Source: an uncultured Anaeroplasmataceae bacterium
Lineage (GTDB): Bacteria > Bacillota_I > Bacilli_A > Acholeplasmatales > Anaeroplasmataceae
Reading direction: 5' to 3'
Assembly (NCBI GenBank): GCA_947589245.1
Contig: CANQBD010000004.1
Coordinates: 1 to 64,000, forward strand
Length of the DNA: 64,000 bases
In this document: piece after piece, positions 7,055-16,274 of the stretch
Layout: every line of letters starts with the position of its first letter
How positions within the stretch are numbered: position 1 is the first letter of the stretch
Translations under genes and position numbers: made by a program
The notes under the pieces: model-generated
What the model was told of the DNA's origin: nothing
What the model saw: only the letters and a program-made list of their open reading frames with translations
Database searches by the model: none

Positions 7055-9595
7055 TTAGTAAATCTTGATATCCATAGATTTTTCTGTAATATGGACCTTA
7101 GAAATATCGAAGGTTACCTTGATTGTTTCTTTATTTACTTCTTCATTTACTAAAATATAAACTTCAGAGGTTCCATAATCATCTTCATAGGAGCAATGTA
7201 AGTATTTCTTATTTTCAAAATCTAAAACATCTAATACCTTAAGCTCTAGACCCTCATCTCCTATTTGATATGCATCATGTGGTATTTCAATAATATATTG
7301 TTTTGTAAAGACTTTAATACCTAGACTTTGAATCATCTTATTAGAAATTGCATCACTTGATAATGTGATCAATTGATTTGTTTTCAAGAAGAAAATAATA
7401 TTTGCTAAATTCAATTTCGTTTGATATTCAGCATTTAAAGCTTTCATATCTTTTTTATAATCCCTAGTTAATGCCTTTACAGGATAAGCCTCATTCTTAC
7501 ACTTATGAACTAAATCCTTATGATCCTTCTTTAAACTGTCTACTGTACGCTTGTATGTACCCTTTAAAGCATTTAAATCGCTCTCATAAGAAACGGCCTC
7601 TAAATTAATACGCTTATCTAACTCATTCTTCTTTTCAATACCAATTGTTGCTTTAAATTCTCTCAATTCCTGATTTCTCTTACGGTAAGCATCCTTATCC
7701 TTGTTAATAAGCTTAAATTGTTCAAAGGAACTCAATTCATCTGCCTTAATCTTAGCATACATTTCATCAACTTCCTTGATAATTCTTGCGTTATTAGCTT
7801 GATGAGCTTCCTTAAGTCTTTTAGAACCAGTTTGTAGCTCTTCTTTTGCCTTTTTTAAAGCCTCCTGTAAGGTAAGTTTGCTTTGCTCTAACTCAGCAGC
7901 ATTCTTTGCTTCAACAGCCTTAGAATCAACCTTACTTGCTTCAGCACAATTTTGATTATATTCTTCTGTTCTTGCAGCAATTTTTGGTTCAAATTCAGCT
8001 TTTACAGCCTCAATTCGATCAGTTAATACTGAGTCATATTTAGTACCAACAAAGCTTTTTGCCGTTTGATAATTCATAAAGATTGCGTTAATTCTATCAT
8101 ATTCAGGAACAGCATCTAACACAACCTTGTTATTTTGAATGAATTTAATTTTCGTATAATCTAATTCAATTGCAATTTCTGTACCTTTTTCTAAAGGTTC
8201 AGTATGAGTTGCAAATAACAACTGCTTTCCAAATGGAATACCTACAAGATTTACAGTTCCAATTTGTTCTGAAAGGGAAACACTACAATTCTTTTCTTCG
8301 GAATTTGAGATTGTTACTGCAGATGTAGGCATTAACATATCATATGTTCCATCTTCTAAATGAATTGCTTTTGGTAAAGCAAACTTTGCTGTACCAAGTA
8401 CAATATTGCCATTCTTAATATCACAAGTAATCAAATTCTCAGATGGAATACGAGGATTAATTGTGCATTCTGTTTCTTTATCAAACATGTGCATTTTGTC
8501 AATAGTGACTGCACATTTAGTAATATCGCCTTTTTTCATGCCATAGCTAGATGTACCTTTTACAATAATGCGGGTAGAAGTTTCAGCAAAACCATCTCCT
8601 TGCATATTGATATCACCATAAATTAATGTTTCATTTCCTAACTCCTCAAAGTGAGAAATGCGAACATCTATAACATATTTTGATTTAGAAACAATCTCAG
8701 GATCAAAGGATAAATGTTCACAACGTAAGCCAATAATAACTTCTTTTTCACCATCAAAATATTGAGGTTGAACCTTAGCTAATAAAGATTGTGGAACATC
8801 TAAACTATTGTCGCTCCATTTAAAATCAATATGAATGTTATCTTTGTTTCTTGTCAAATTGGCATGAAAGAAATTCATTTGAGGAGTACCGATAAATCCT
8901 GCGACAAACAAATTGTTTGGATAGTCATAAAGATTCTTAGGATTATCAATTTGCATAATACGACCTAAACGCATGACAACAACTCTTGTTCCAAGTGTCA
9001 TTGCCTCTACTTGGTCATGTGTTACATAGATAAATGTTGTTTGCAATTCATCATGTAATTTTGCAATCTCGCTTCGCATTTGAGCTCTTAGCTTAGCATC
9101 CAAATTTGACAATGGTTCGTCTAGAAGCATTACCTTAGGATTTCTTAAAATAGCTCTACCTAAAGCAACTCTTTGTCTTTGCCCTCCAGACATTGCTCGT
9201 GGTTTACGGTCTAAGTATTCTGTTAAATCAAGAACCTTTGCAGCCCATAATACCTTTTCATGAATTTCAGCATTTGGAACATGTCTTAGCTTTAAACCAA
9301 ATGCCATATTTTCATATACAGTCATGTGAGGATATAGTGCATAGTTTTGGAAAACCATCGCAATATCTCTATCCTTAGGTTCAACATCATTTACGATACG
9401 ATCGCCAATGTATAATTCGCCTGCACTAATATCTTCCAATCCTGCAATCATTCTTAAAGTTGTAGATTTACCACAGCCTGATGGCCCAACAAATACAATG
9501 AACTCTTTATCTTCAATTTCCATTGTAAAGTCAGAAACGGCTTTTGTGCCATTCGGATAAACCTTATAAATATGCTCTAATCTTAATCCAGCCAT
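7055..9595 (-). CDS. MalK/MsmK-type ABC ATPase with a long coiled-coil extension
   Basis: Residues 1-240 are a canonical CUT1 importer ATPase: Walker A GPSGCGKST, signature MSGGQRQRVALGRA, Walker B VMLLDEPLSNLDA and H-loop THDQ. Residues about 240-375 are the usual regulatory TOBE domain (VIIGLRCEHLSF). Normal MalK/MsmK proteins end near 370; this one has 846. The additional part contains a second TOBE-like beta region (about 380-495), a charged alpha-helical coiled coil of about 230 residues (about 500-730, ELEQSKLTLQEALKKAKEEL), and a final beta domain (about 735-846, LKVLDVLDFENKKYLHCSY). It powers maltodextrin uptake with MalF and MalG, encoded upstream in the same operon. The role of the extension is unknown. 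Confidence 0.9.
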   Translation of the reverse strand: MAGLRLEHIYKVYPNGTKAVSDFTMEIEDKEFIVFVGPSGCGKSTTLRMIAGLEDISAGELYIGDRIVNDVEPKDRDIAMVFQNYALYPHMTVYENMAFGLKLRHVPNAEIHEKVLWAAKVLDLTEYLDRKPRAMSGGQRQRVALGRAILRNPKVMLLDEPLSNLDAKLRAQMRSEIAKLHDELQTTFIYVTHDQVEAMTLGTRVVVMRLGRIMQIDNPKNLYDYPNNLFVAGFIGTPQMNFFHANLTRNKDNIHIDFKWSDNSLDVPQSLLAKVQPQYFDGEKEVIIGLRCEHLSFDPEIVSKSKYVIDVRISHFEELGNETLIYGDINMQGDGFAETSTRIIVKGTSSYGMKKGDITKCAVTIDKMHMFDKETECTINPRIPSENLITCDIKNGNIVLGTAKFALPKAIHLEDGTYDMLMPTSAVTISNSEEKNCSVSLSEQIGTVNLVGIPFGKQLLFATHTEPLEKGTEIAIELDYTKIKFIQNNKVVLDAVPEYDRINAIFMNYQTAKSFVGTKYDSVLTDRIEAVKAEFEPKIAARTEEYNQNCAEASKVDSKAVEAKNAAELEQSKLTLQEALKKAKEELQTGSKRLKEAHQANNARIIKEVDEMYAKIKADELSSFEQFKLINKDKDAYRKRNQELREFKATIGIEKKNELDKRINLEAVSYESDLNALKGTYKRTVDSLKKDHKDLVHKCKNEAYPVKALTRDYKKDMKALNAEYQTKLNLANIIFFLKTNQLITLSSDAISNKMIQSLGIKVFTKQYIIEIPHDAYQIGDEGLELKVLDVLDFENKKYLHCSYEDDYGTSEVYILVNEEVNKETIKVTFDISKVHITEKSMDIKIY

Positions 9596-9607
9596 ATTTT
9601 CTCTCCT

Positions 9608-11227
9608 TTACTTAAGTATTGCTATACTATATGGTGGCATTTTAATTGTTTTGCCTTCTATTATTCCTACATATTTTTCTTCTTCACCTGTTATAACAAT
9701 TTGACCAACTACTGAATCAAATTCAAATTCTTGAAAATCAATAGTTAAATCTTCTGTAGGTGAAAAATTAAATATGATACCAATTTCGCTACCATTGTAG
9801 GTTTTTTTAATTACTAATATCTTGTTATCTCTATCCTGTTTTAACAAAGAGACTTCGCCTCTTGCTATTTCAGGATTTTGATTACGAATGAGCAAAACCT
9901 TTTTATAATAGTTATAAATAGAATTTTTATCCTCCATCTGTTCTTTTACAGTTGGATAAGGATATTCTTTCTTTGTAGTTCCACTTGGAGCATTACAATT
10001 TCCTTCCTCATTTGCTTCACCCCATAAAATAGGAATGCGAACATTTTGATCTGGAGCATTTGCATTTGTTCCAACTAGGCCCACTTCATCTCCATAATAA
10101 GTAAAAGTTGCACCATTCATCATTTGCAATAAAGCAAATTGAAATTTAGAATTGGATAAATTGCCTGATGATGTAAATCTTGGCATGTCATGGTTGTCCA
10201 AGAATGGAGCAGGAATATGCGTTCCTGCTATCTCGATATTTGAAAGTAAGCCATCATAATATCGATTAAGCATTTTACCCTCAAGGTTTAAGCAATTAAT
10301 TAAATAGCTTGAAGGAGTAGATACGCTTGCTTCAAAATTGAAGAAGGAATCAATCCCGCTTGTATAATAGCTTTCTAAAATGCTTGAACTAGTTTCCCAA
10401 CATTCACCAACAACATAGGCATTTGAATTTTTTGCTTTTACCCATTTACTAATTTGATTTAATAACTCGATATTTTTTGTTTGACTATTAATATAGTAGT
10501 ACTTTACCGCATCTAATCTAAAGCCATCAACGCCCTTATCCATATAGAAATCTATAATAGACTTAAATTCTTGCCGTACATTTGGATTATCACAATTAAA
10601 TTCTGGCATATCTGAGGAGAAATTCGCTTCATAATAGAAACTTCTTCCTGGAACCTTTTGATAGCCTGAAGGAGGATTGTCTCCATCATAGAAACTATAA
10701 AAATCTTTAAATGCCTCTTCTTCTGAAGTTAGCGGCAATCCCATAATATATTTTTGATGAGCTGTAGCCGCCTTATTAAACCAAGAATGATTTAGGCTCG
10801 AATGATTCAAAACCAAATCTAAGATGATTTTTATATCTCTTTTGTGACATTCTGATATAAGTTCTTCTAAATCAGACATCGTACCATAGGAAGAATCTAT
10901 TTGATAATAATCCTTAACATCATACTTGTGATAGGATGGAGAGGAATTAATTGGCATAAGCCAAATTCCAGTAAAACCTAAATCTTGAATATAATCTAGT
11001 TTACTAGTTACTCCCTTTAAATCTCCCTTACCATCGCCATTTGAATCATAAAAGGATCCTACAAAAATTTCATACCAATTACGATAATTGTCATCAACTT
11101 TATTCAACGTAGTTAAGTCCTCTTCTATACGTTTTCCGTAAGGAGCATTTTCTTCTTTTGCACAGCTTGTACAAACCATAAGAACTATCAAGCAAACTAA
11201 AGATAAGTATCTTCTTAAACTTTTCAT
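9608..11227 (-). CDS. surface lipoprotein alpha-amylase/glucosidase (GH13)
   Basis: The 539-residue protein has a lipoprotein signal (lipobox VCTSC). The GH13 barrel starts with WYEIFVGSFYDSNGDGKGD, which includes the calcium-site-like DxNxDGxGD. Catalytic regions are LDLVLNHSS (I, about 137), GFRLDAVKYY (II, Asp about 238), VVGECWE (III, Glu about 275) and FLDNHDMPR (IV, about 344). A small beta domain closes the chain. The pattern fits oligosaccharide-acting alpha-amylases or neopullulanases; exact specificity is open. It lies 5 bp after malG and 12 bp before the MalK gene, so it is made together with the importer and feeds it maltodextrins. Confidence 0.9.
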   Translation of the reverse strand: MKSLRRYLSLVCLIVLMVCTSCAKEENAPYGKRIEEDLTTLNKVDDNYRNWYEIFVGSFYDSNGDGKGDLKGVTSKLDYIQDLGFTGIWLMPINSSPSYHKYDVKDYYQIDSSYGTMSDLEELISECHKRDIKIILDLVLNHSSLNHSWFNKAATAHQKYIMGLPLTSEEEAFKDFYSFYDGDNPPSGYQKVPGRSFYYEANFSSDMPEFNCDNPNVRQEFKSIIDFYMDKGVDGFRLDAVKYYYINSQTKNIELLNQISKWVKAKNSNAYVVGECWETSSSILESYYTSGIDSFFNFEASVSTPSSYLINCLNLEGKMLNRYYDGLLSNIEIAGTHIPAPFLDNHDMPRFTSSGNLSNSKFQFALLQMMNGATFTYYGDEVGLVGTNANAPDQNVRIPILWGEANEEGNCNAPSGTTKKEYPYPTVKEQMEDKNSIYNYYKKVLLIRNQNPEIARGEVSLLKQDRDNKILVIKKTYNGSEIGIIFNFSPTEDLTIDFQEFEFDSVVGQIVITGEEEKYVGIIEGKTIKMPPYSIAILK

Positions 11228-11232
11228 ATGAC

Positions 11233-12171
11233 TTATCCTTTTACAGCTCCGCCTGTAACTCCCTCAACATAGTAGCTTTGTAATGCGAAGAATAGGATCA
11301 TAATAGGAATAGATACAATTACAGCTGCTGCACAGAAAATAGGAAAATAGGATGTCCCCGCTTCCTTGCTGAGCATTTGCTGTAAACCTACTGCAACGTT
11401 AAATAGCTTATTGTCGCCACCCGCCATTACAGAGGCTAGCATATAATCACCCCAAGGGGCAGTAAATGCTAATAATATAGTATAAACCACGATTGGTTTA
11501 GATAATGGCATAATAACACGCCAAAAGATTGTATTTTTATTTGCGCCATCAATCATGGCAGCCTCATCTAATGAGGTTGATATTGTATCAAAATAGCCTT
11601 TTGCTACATAATAATTCATTACACATCCAGAAATATAAACCAATACTAACCCAAATAATGCTGGCATGCCTTGATTTAAATTTACTTGTTTTAATATGTA
11701 ATAGGTAATAATCATACCTAAGAAGCCAGGGAACATACCAATAACTAAAATTAATCGCATATATCCCTTACGCATCTTAAATCTTAATCTAGAAAATGCA
11801 TAAGCACTAACTAAAGTTAAGACTGTATTTAATACTGAAACCACCAATGCAATAACGAATGTATTTAAATACCAACGCCAGAAAGGATAAGTTTTGGCTA
11901 AAGAAACATCCTTACCTCCTAGATTCAAAACAAGATTTTGATCAAATAAAGCACGATAATTATTTATTGTCCAGCTTCTAGGAACTATTAAAGATGCTTC
12001 ATAAGTTGTTGCAAAGGATTGAATAATTAAATACACAAATGGAACCAACCAAATAATTGACATGATTACTAAAATAATGTAAATAATTGTTTTACTAGTA
12101 ATTTCTCTGGCCTTCTTCCCCCCAGACATACGAGGGTCAGCAAATAAACTAAATTTTTTATCTGGCATCAT
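11233..12171 (-). CDS. malG: maltodextrin ABC transporter permease MalG
   Basis: This 312-residue inner-membrane protein has six predicted helices. It carries the importer EAA loop, seen as SLDEAAMIDGANKNTIFWRV, which contacts the ATPase, and a typical C-terminus (FALQSYYVEGVTGGAVKG). The start overlaps the malF stop by 4 bp (ATGA), which shows translational coupling. It pairs with MalF to form the CUT1 channel that receives substrate from the binding protein at 13957. The closely linked amylase, pullulanase and MalQ genes support maltodextrin as substrate. Confidence 0.93.
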   Translation of the reverse strand: MMPDKKFSLFADPRMSGGKKAREITSKTIIYIILVIMSIIWLVPFVYLIIQSFATTYEASLIVPRSWTINNYRALFDQNLVLNLGGKDVSLAKTYPFWRWYLNTFVIALVVSVLNTVLTLVSAYAFSRLRFKMRKGYMRLILVIGMFPGFLGMIITYYILKQVNLNQGMPALFGLVLVYISGCVMNYYVAKGYFDTISTSLDEAAMIDGANKNTIFWRVIMPLSKPIVVYTILLAFTAPWGDYMLASVMAGGDNKLFNVAVGLQQMLSKEAGTSYFPIFCAAAVIVSIPIMILFFALQSYYVEGVTGGAVKG

Positions 12172-13721
12172 TGGAAATCACCTTCATTCTTTACAGCGTT
12201 CGTACGATTATAAACAATAGTTGAAATAGATGCTAATACAATAAATATGATAATTCCAATTACGGAAGCAACACCATAATCTTTTGTATTAGATGTCATT
12301 ACCATCTTATATAACCAAGTAATCAATAGATCGGTTTGTCCTGCATTATAAATCTTTGATGCATCAATTAAGTTTCCATTGATATTTGTAAACATAGGGT
12401 TACCACCAGAAAGTAGATAAATTACATTGAAATTATTGATATTACCTACAAAGGTAGATATCAAATATGGCCCTGTAACAAAGAACATGTAAGGTAATGT
12501 AATTTTTGTGTACATCTTTACTGGATTTGCACCATCAATTCTTGCAGATTCATATAGGTCTGCAGGAATATTCATTAATATACCTGAGCACATCAACATG
12601 GTATAAGGAATACCAATCCACATGTTTACAACAATAATAGTAATTTTTGCTACTAAAGCATCATCTAAGAATTTAATTGGCGAAGAAATCCAGCCCCAAT
12701 CTAATAATAGAGAGTTAATTCCTCCTGTTTCCGTTAAAAGCTTAGATAAGAACAATAAGGAAATAAATTGTGGTACCGCAATTGTGGTAATAAGGATTGT
12801 CCGCCATAGCTTCTTGAAACGTATTCCTTTTTTATTAATGATCATCGCAACAATCATACCAAAGAAATAGTTTGTAAAAGTGGCAAATATGGCCCATATT
12901 AATGTCCACAATAAGATTTGACTAAATACATGTACGAATGCTTCTCCACCATCTCCTGCCAATCCGAATAACCGTTGGAAATTATATAATCCAACCCAGT
13001 CAAACAGATGCTTGGGGTTCATATAGGTAGAAGAGTAGTTTGTGAAAGCTACCAATATCATTACAAATAATGGTAATATCGTAAACAATACTAAGCCTAG
13101 CGTTGGGAAAGAAAGCAATACCTTATGAAAGTTTCTTCCAACCAAACTTTTCATTGTATCCTTATCTGTGATTCTTTTTCCTATTTTATTTAAATTTTCT
13201 AACTCATTATTTTCTCTAATTTGAATAGACCATAAGAAAATAAAAATCCCTATAAATATAAATGTTAGAACAAAGTTCATTAATAACAATAAACTATCAT
13301 CACCAATAGCTGTTGTAATTCTAACATATGCATCAGCTTCAGCATCGTAATATTCTGCTGCTTGACTGACAAATCCAAAAGTCCCTATTTTTGCAAACGC
13401 AGGTCCTCCTGTAGAAATCATAAAGTAGATGAATATAATTTCATATAATAGGTAAAGGAATCCTTTTATATATTGTTTTCTAAATATATGCCCAAATCCC
13501 ATTACAAAAAATGAAGTTTTTGTTTTCCAGTCTCCACTGACAAAAATTTCACCAGTATGAATAAAGAAATTTGCAATTCCTCTGCCAATACGCTTTAAAA
13601 AGTTTAAAACAGTGACAGATAAAAAATGCCAAATTCCTTTTGGAATAGCACATAAAAGACTCCATAGCTTATATAAAAATCTTTTATATGAAGGAAGGGC
13701 AAGATATTCGATTGTAGTCAT
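12168..13721 (-). CDS. malF: maltodextrin ABC transporter permease MalF with extended N-terminus
   Basis: The C-terminal 300 residues are a standard CUT1 permease with the EAA motif in DLYESARIDGANPVKMYTKI. The first 210 residues are additional: an amphipathic N-terminus, a GDWKTKTSFFVMGFG segment, two membrane spans around 85-105 and 145-170, and a short extracytoplasmic loop between them (EYYDAEADAYVRI). Similar enlarged MalF proteins occur in other Firmicutes as I recall, so this may be a family variant. The start follows AGGTGG. It lies 235 bp after malE, with hairpins in the gap that may lower its expression relative to malE. Confidence 0.92.
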   Translation of the reverse strand: MTTIEYLALPSYKRFLYKLWSLLCAIPKGIWHFLSVTVLNFLKRIGRGIANFFIHTGEIFVSGDWKTKTSFFVMGFGHIFRKQYIKGFLYLLYEIIFIYFMISTGGPAFAKIGTFGFVSQAAEYYDAEADAYVRITTAIGDDSLLLLMNFVLTFIFIGIFIFLWSIQIRENNELENLNKIGKRITDKDTMKSLVGRNFHKVLLSFPTLGLVLFTILPLFVMILVAFTNYSSTYMNPKHLFDWVGLYNFQRLFGLAGDGGEAFVHVFSQILLWTLIWAIFATFTNYFFGMIVAMIINKKGIRFKKLWRTILITTIAVPQFISLLFLSKLLTETGGINSLLLDWGWISSPIKFLDDALVAKITIIVVNMWIGIPYTMLMCSGILMNIPADLYESARIDGANPVKMYTKITLPYMFFVTGPYLISTFVGNINNFNVIYLLSGGNPMFTNINGNLIDASKIYNAGQTDLLITWLYKMVMTSNTKDYGVASVIGIIIFIVLASISTIVYNRTNAVKNEGDFQ

Positions 13722-13791
13722 AAATCCACCTAGTATAATTAAAATTGTACTTAATAATTATACAATATCCTTCTTTAAGAGTTTCATTTTT

Positions 13792-13816
13792 AAAGTTATG
13801 AGTACAACATAACTTT
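13792..13816. repeat. inverted repeat (hairpin) between malE and malF
   Basis: The sequence AAAGTTATG, a 7-nt loop and CATAACTTT form a perfect 9-bp stem about 70 bp upstream of malF. It could be an mRNA stability hairpin or an operator. Confidence 0.5.
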
Positions 13817-13899
13817 TATATTAACACTTGAGTCAATATAATTTAGTTAAGCCTTGTAGCTTATTTCATTTTCTTACCTACAAGACACGCTTTTCTTCC

Positions 13900-13935
13900 A
13901 AAAAGAGTATAGACAGGCCTATTTCAGCCTGTTCC
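13900..13935 (-). terminator. weak terminator or attenuator after malE
   Basis: On the minus strand, ACAGGC..GCCTGT forms a stem with an 8-nt loop, followed by CTATACTCTTTTT. The T-tract is displaced, so termination is probably partial. It is 22 bp after the malE stop and fits the common pattern where the binding protein is made in excess over the permeases. Confidence 0.45.
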
Positions 13936-13956
13936 ACACCCACATTTTAATTTTTA

Positions 13957-15219
13957 TTACTTAGCACCTTTTACACTATCATTAAATTGCTTAACAGCTT
14001 CTCTAATTTGAGCATCAGTTGATACAGTTCCATCAGCAAATGCAGTAGTTAAAGTTGCTGGAGCATTCCAGAATTGATCAGGTACTGCAGTTTGAGCATG
14101 AGCAAATGTTGCTTGTTCAACTAAGCACTTAACATTTTCATCATCTATAACTCTCTTTTCAGCAGCAGCTTCCTTATTACATGGAGCGATGCTTGCATGA
14201 TCAAATCTCTTTAATTGGCATTCCTTACCAGATAAGAATTTAGCTAATTCATGAGCAGCTTTCAAACGGTCAGTATCCTTACCAGCTCTTGAAGGATTAA
14301 CACCAAGTAACTTACCACCTAAGAAAGCACCAAGATGTCTTGTTTCACCGTCAATTGTAATTGTTGGCATTGGAGCACATGCATAGTTTTCATCTAATTC
14401 GTTTTTATAAGCAGCGATATCCCAAGTACCAGCAATACAACCAATAAATTTGTTGTCTGGTGTTGGAGCGGCCATATCATTAGACCAAGCTGGATGATCC
14501 ATGATTTGCTTAATTGCTTTTGCAGCTTTTACACCCTTTTCGCTATCAAAGTCAGCTGTAATTTCTTTGACACTTCCATCCTCATCAAATGACATTGAGT
14601 AGTCAGCACCGAATGTAAACATTGCAGCACCACCCCAGAATGCCTCCTTTAGATTATAGCCAAGCTTTAATCCTTTTGATTCAGCAATTTCTAAAATCTT
14701 TTCGATAGATGTAGCATCCTCTGGATTAGTAATAATAGACTTATCATATTGGAAATAATAAGTATTGTCACCTGTATAAGGATAAGCATATGTGCTTCCG
14801 TTGAATGAAGCTAAATCAAATCCTAAATCATTGTTGTTATCTTTTACCCATTTTGATTGAGTAGGGGTAAGTCTTGCTAAAGCACCTTTTTGATATAACC
14901 CTGTAATCTTATCAGATGCAAACTCAAATACATCTGGTCCAATAGTCCAGTCTTGAACTTCACTATCTACTTTATCTGGACCATGTTCAACATAAGTGAT
15001 ATTATAAGTATTTTTATCACCTGCAGCCTTTCTAGCGGCCTTGAAATCTTCAAATAAACCTACGTTAAAGTCACGGTCAGAAGCAGTACCAGAATATTCT
15101 AGTTCAATAGTCTTTCCCTCTCCGTCTAATAATGGATCATCAGTTGTTGTCTCATTGCCACAGCTAGCTAGTCCAACTGCAAGTAAAGAAACAGCACCTA
15201 GAGCAAATAATTTTTTCAT
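13957..15219 (-). CDS. malE: maltodextrin-binding lipoprotein MalE
   Basis: This 420-residue extracellular solute-binding protein of family 1 has a lipoprotein signal (lipobox VGLASC, AAGGAGGAAGAAAAA upstream). Typical features are the early strand with ELEYSGTASDRDF, the aromatic-rich binding region (YAYPYTGDNTYYFQYDKS) and the C-terminal LGVNPSRAGKDTDRLKAAHELAKFL segment. It captures maltodextrins at the outer face of the membrane and delivers them to MalFG. It is the first gene of the malE-F-G-amylase-malK run, separated from malF by 235 bp with hairpins. Confidence 0.9.
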   Translation of the reverse strand: MKKLFALGAVSLLAVGLASCGNETTTDDPLLDGEGKTIELEYSGTASDRDFNVGLFEDFKAARKAAGDKNTYNITYVEHGPDKVDSEVQDWTIGPDVFEFASDKITGLYQKGALARLTPTQSKWVKDNNNDLGFDLASFNGSTYAYPYTGDNTYYFQYDKSIITNPEDATSIEKILEIAESKGLKLGYNLKEAFWGGAAMFTFGADYSMSFDEDGSVKEITADFDSEKGVKAAKAIKQIMDHPAWSNDMAAPTPDNKFIGCIAGTWDIAAYKNELDENYACAPMPTITIDGETRHLGAFLGGKLLGVNPSRAGKDTDRLKAAHELAKFLSGKECQLKRFDHASIAPCNKEAAAEKRVIDDENVKCLVEQATFAHAQTAVPDQFWNAPATLTTAFADGTVSTDAQIREAVKQFNDSVKGAK

Positions 15220-15301
15220 TTTTTCTTCCTCCTTGTTTTTTTAAATATTTGCTTTTAATAATAGAAATCTAAGAAATAAAAATAAAAACTATAACCCCTC
15301 T

Positions 15302-15316
15302 TAGAAATGATTTCTA
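15302..15316. promoter_or_regulatory. palindromic candidate operator upstream of malE
   Basis: TAGAAAT-G-ATTTCTA is a perfect 7-bp inverted repeat about 85 bp upstream of the malE start and 49 bp after the end of the HAD gene. It may be a regulator site. No clear sigma-A promoter could be fixed in this gap. Confidence 0.35.
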
Positions 15317-15364
15317 CTTCTTATTCTAAAATTTTCTATTAATTTATTAAAATAGGAATTTTTC

Positions 15365-16036
15365 CTAGTTCAATACACAATTAATCATCCAATGTAACCT
15401 CTTATAATTAAAACCAACTAAATCAGGAGTAATTGATTTCTTAAAGGTTAAATTAGATTGGATAAAGATTGTTTTTAAGCCTAATTCTTTGGCTGGTAGT
15501 ATGTCACATTCAATATCATTCCCTACCATTAAGGCCGTTTCCAATTTAAAATTCTTCATTGCTGATTGGAAGAATTCTAAGTTTGGCTTTTTTAGACCAT
15601 AAGCTGATGAAATTGCAATTCCATTAAAATATTTATCTATTTTCAATTTTTTCAATTCAGGTAAAGTAAATGCTTCTTGGGCATTAGATAGCACGTAAAG
15701 AAAATATCCCTCTTCCTTTAACTTTTTCAGCAATTTTTTTACCCCTCTATAAAGACGAATATATTTAGTAGATGCTTTTCTAAATTGCCAAGCTACTTCT
15801 ATTGCTTGTTGTTCTGTTATAGAAAGTAGTTCTTCAAACACCTCTAAAATAGCAGTTTCTTCTTTAGCTTTTCCTTTTTCTATACATATTTGGATATATT
15901 TGTTTTTCAATTCATCAGGAGAATAGTCATAATATTTTCTTACCTTTTTAGATATTCGCTTCCAAAACGTCATGCTAGCTTCATCTGTGTGAATATCAAT
16001 CAAGGTGCCATATAAATCAAATAATATAGCTTTCAT
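15365..16036 (-). CDS. HAD-superfamily hydrolase
   Basis: This is a 223-residue cytosolic protein with all HAD motifs: DLYGTLID (motif I, Asp nucleophile near the start), LSNA (II), GLKKPN (III, Lys) and VGNDIECDI (IV). The helical cap after motif I places it in the subfamily I phosphatases. I take the ATG at 16036 as start, because MKAILFDLYGTL is the family's usual beginning; the ORF track begins three codons earlier at a GTG. The substrate is unknown. It lies between malQ and malE, so a sugar-phosphate role is possible but unproven. Confidence 0.85.
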   Translation of the reverse strand: MKAILFDLYGTLIDIHTDEASMTFWKRISKKVRKYYDYSPDELKNKYIQICIEKGKAKEETAILEVFEELLSITEQQAIEVAWQFRKASTKYIRLYRGVKKLLKKLKEEGYFLYVLSNAQEAFTLPELKKLKIDKYFNGIAISSAYGLKKPNLEFFQSAMKNFKLETALMVGNDIECDILPAKELGLKTIFIQSNLTFKKSITPDLVGFNYKRLHWMINCVLN

Positions 16037-16079
16037 ATTATACACAACTCCTCAATTTTTTCTTATAAACGCAAATATA

Positions 16080-16274
16080 CCCCCCCCCCAGTATATTTTG
16101 GGTTTAAAAATTAAAGCCTTTTTTGGCTTAGACAAAATAGCTGAGAGAGGATATCATTTCACATTATTTTATTTTCGGTTGGCTTCCCCCCCTCATAAAA
16201 GCAACGGGGGATTCCCATCAGATTAAGTGATGAGAACCCCCAAAAAGGAGAAAAAACTAACATCACTTAATCTA
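16080..16274 (-). other. structured noncoding region with alternative hairpins and C/G tracts
   Basis: This region begins at the malQ stop. On the minus strand AGATTAAGTGATG (16261-16273) can pair perfectly over 13 bp with CATCACTTAATCT (16220-16232). The second arm shares its CATC with a competing hairpin, GGGGGTTCTCATC against GATGGGAATCCCCC (16206-16241). The two pairings cannot coexist. Further on are runs of seven (16186-16192) and ten (16080-16089) G on the minus strand. A small stem AAGCC-AAAAAA-GGCTT followed by TAATTTTT (16106-16130) may terminate malQ transcription. No protein reading frame is convincing. Confidence 0.55.

Noticed and set aside
16080-16089. C10 run as phase-variation switch
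   Set aside because: It lies outside any coding region and 44 bp upstream of the HAD start; effect on expression is possible but no frame is switched.
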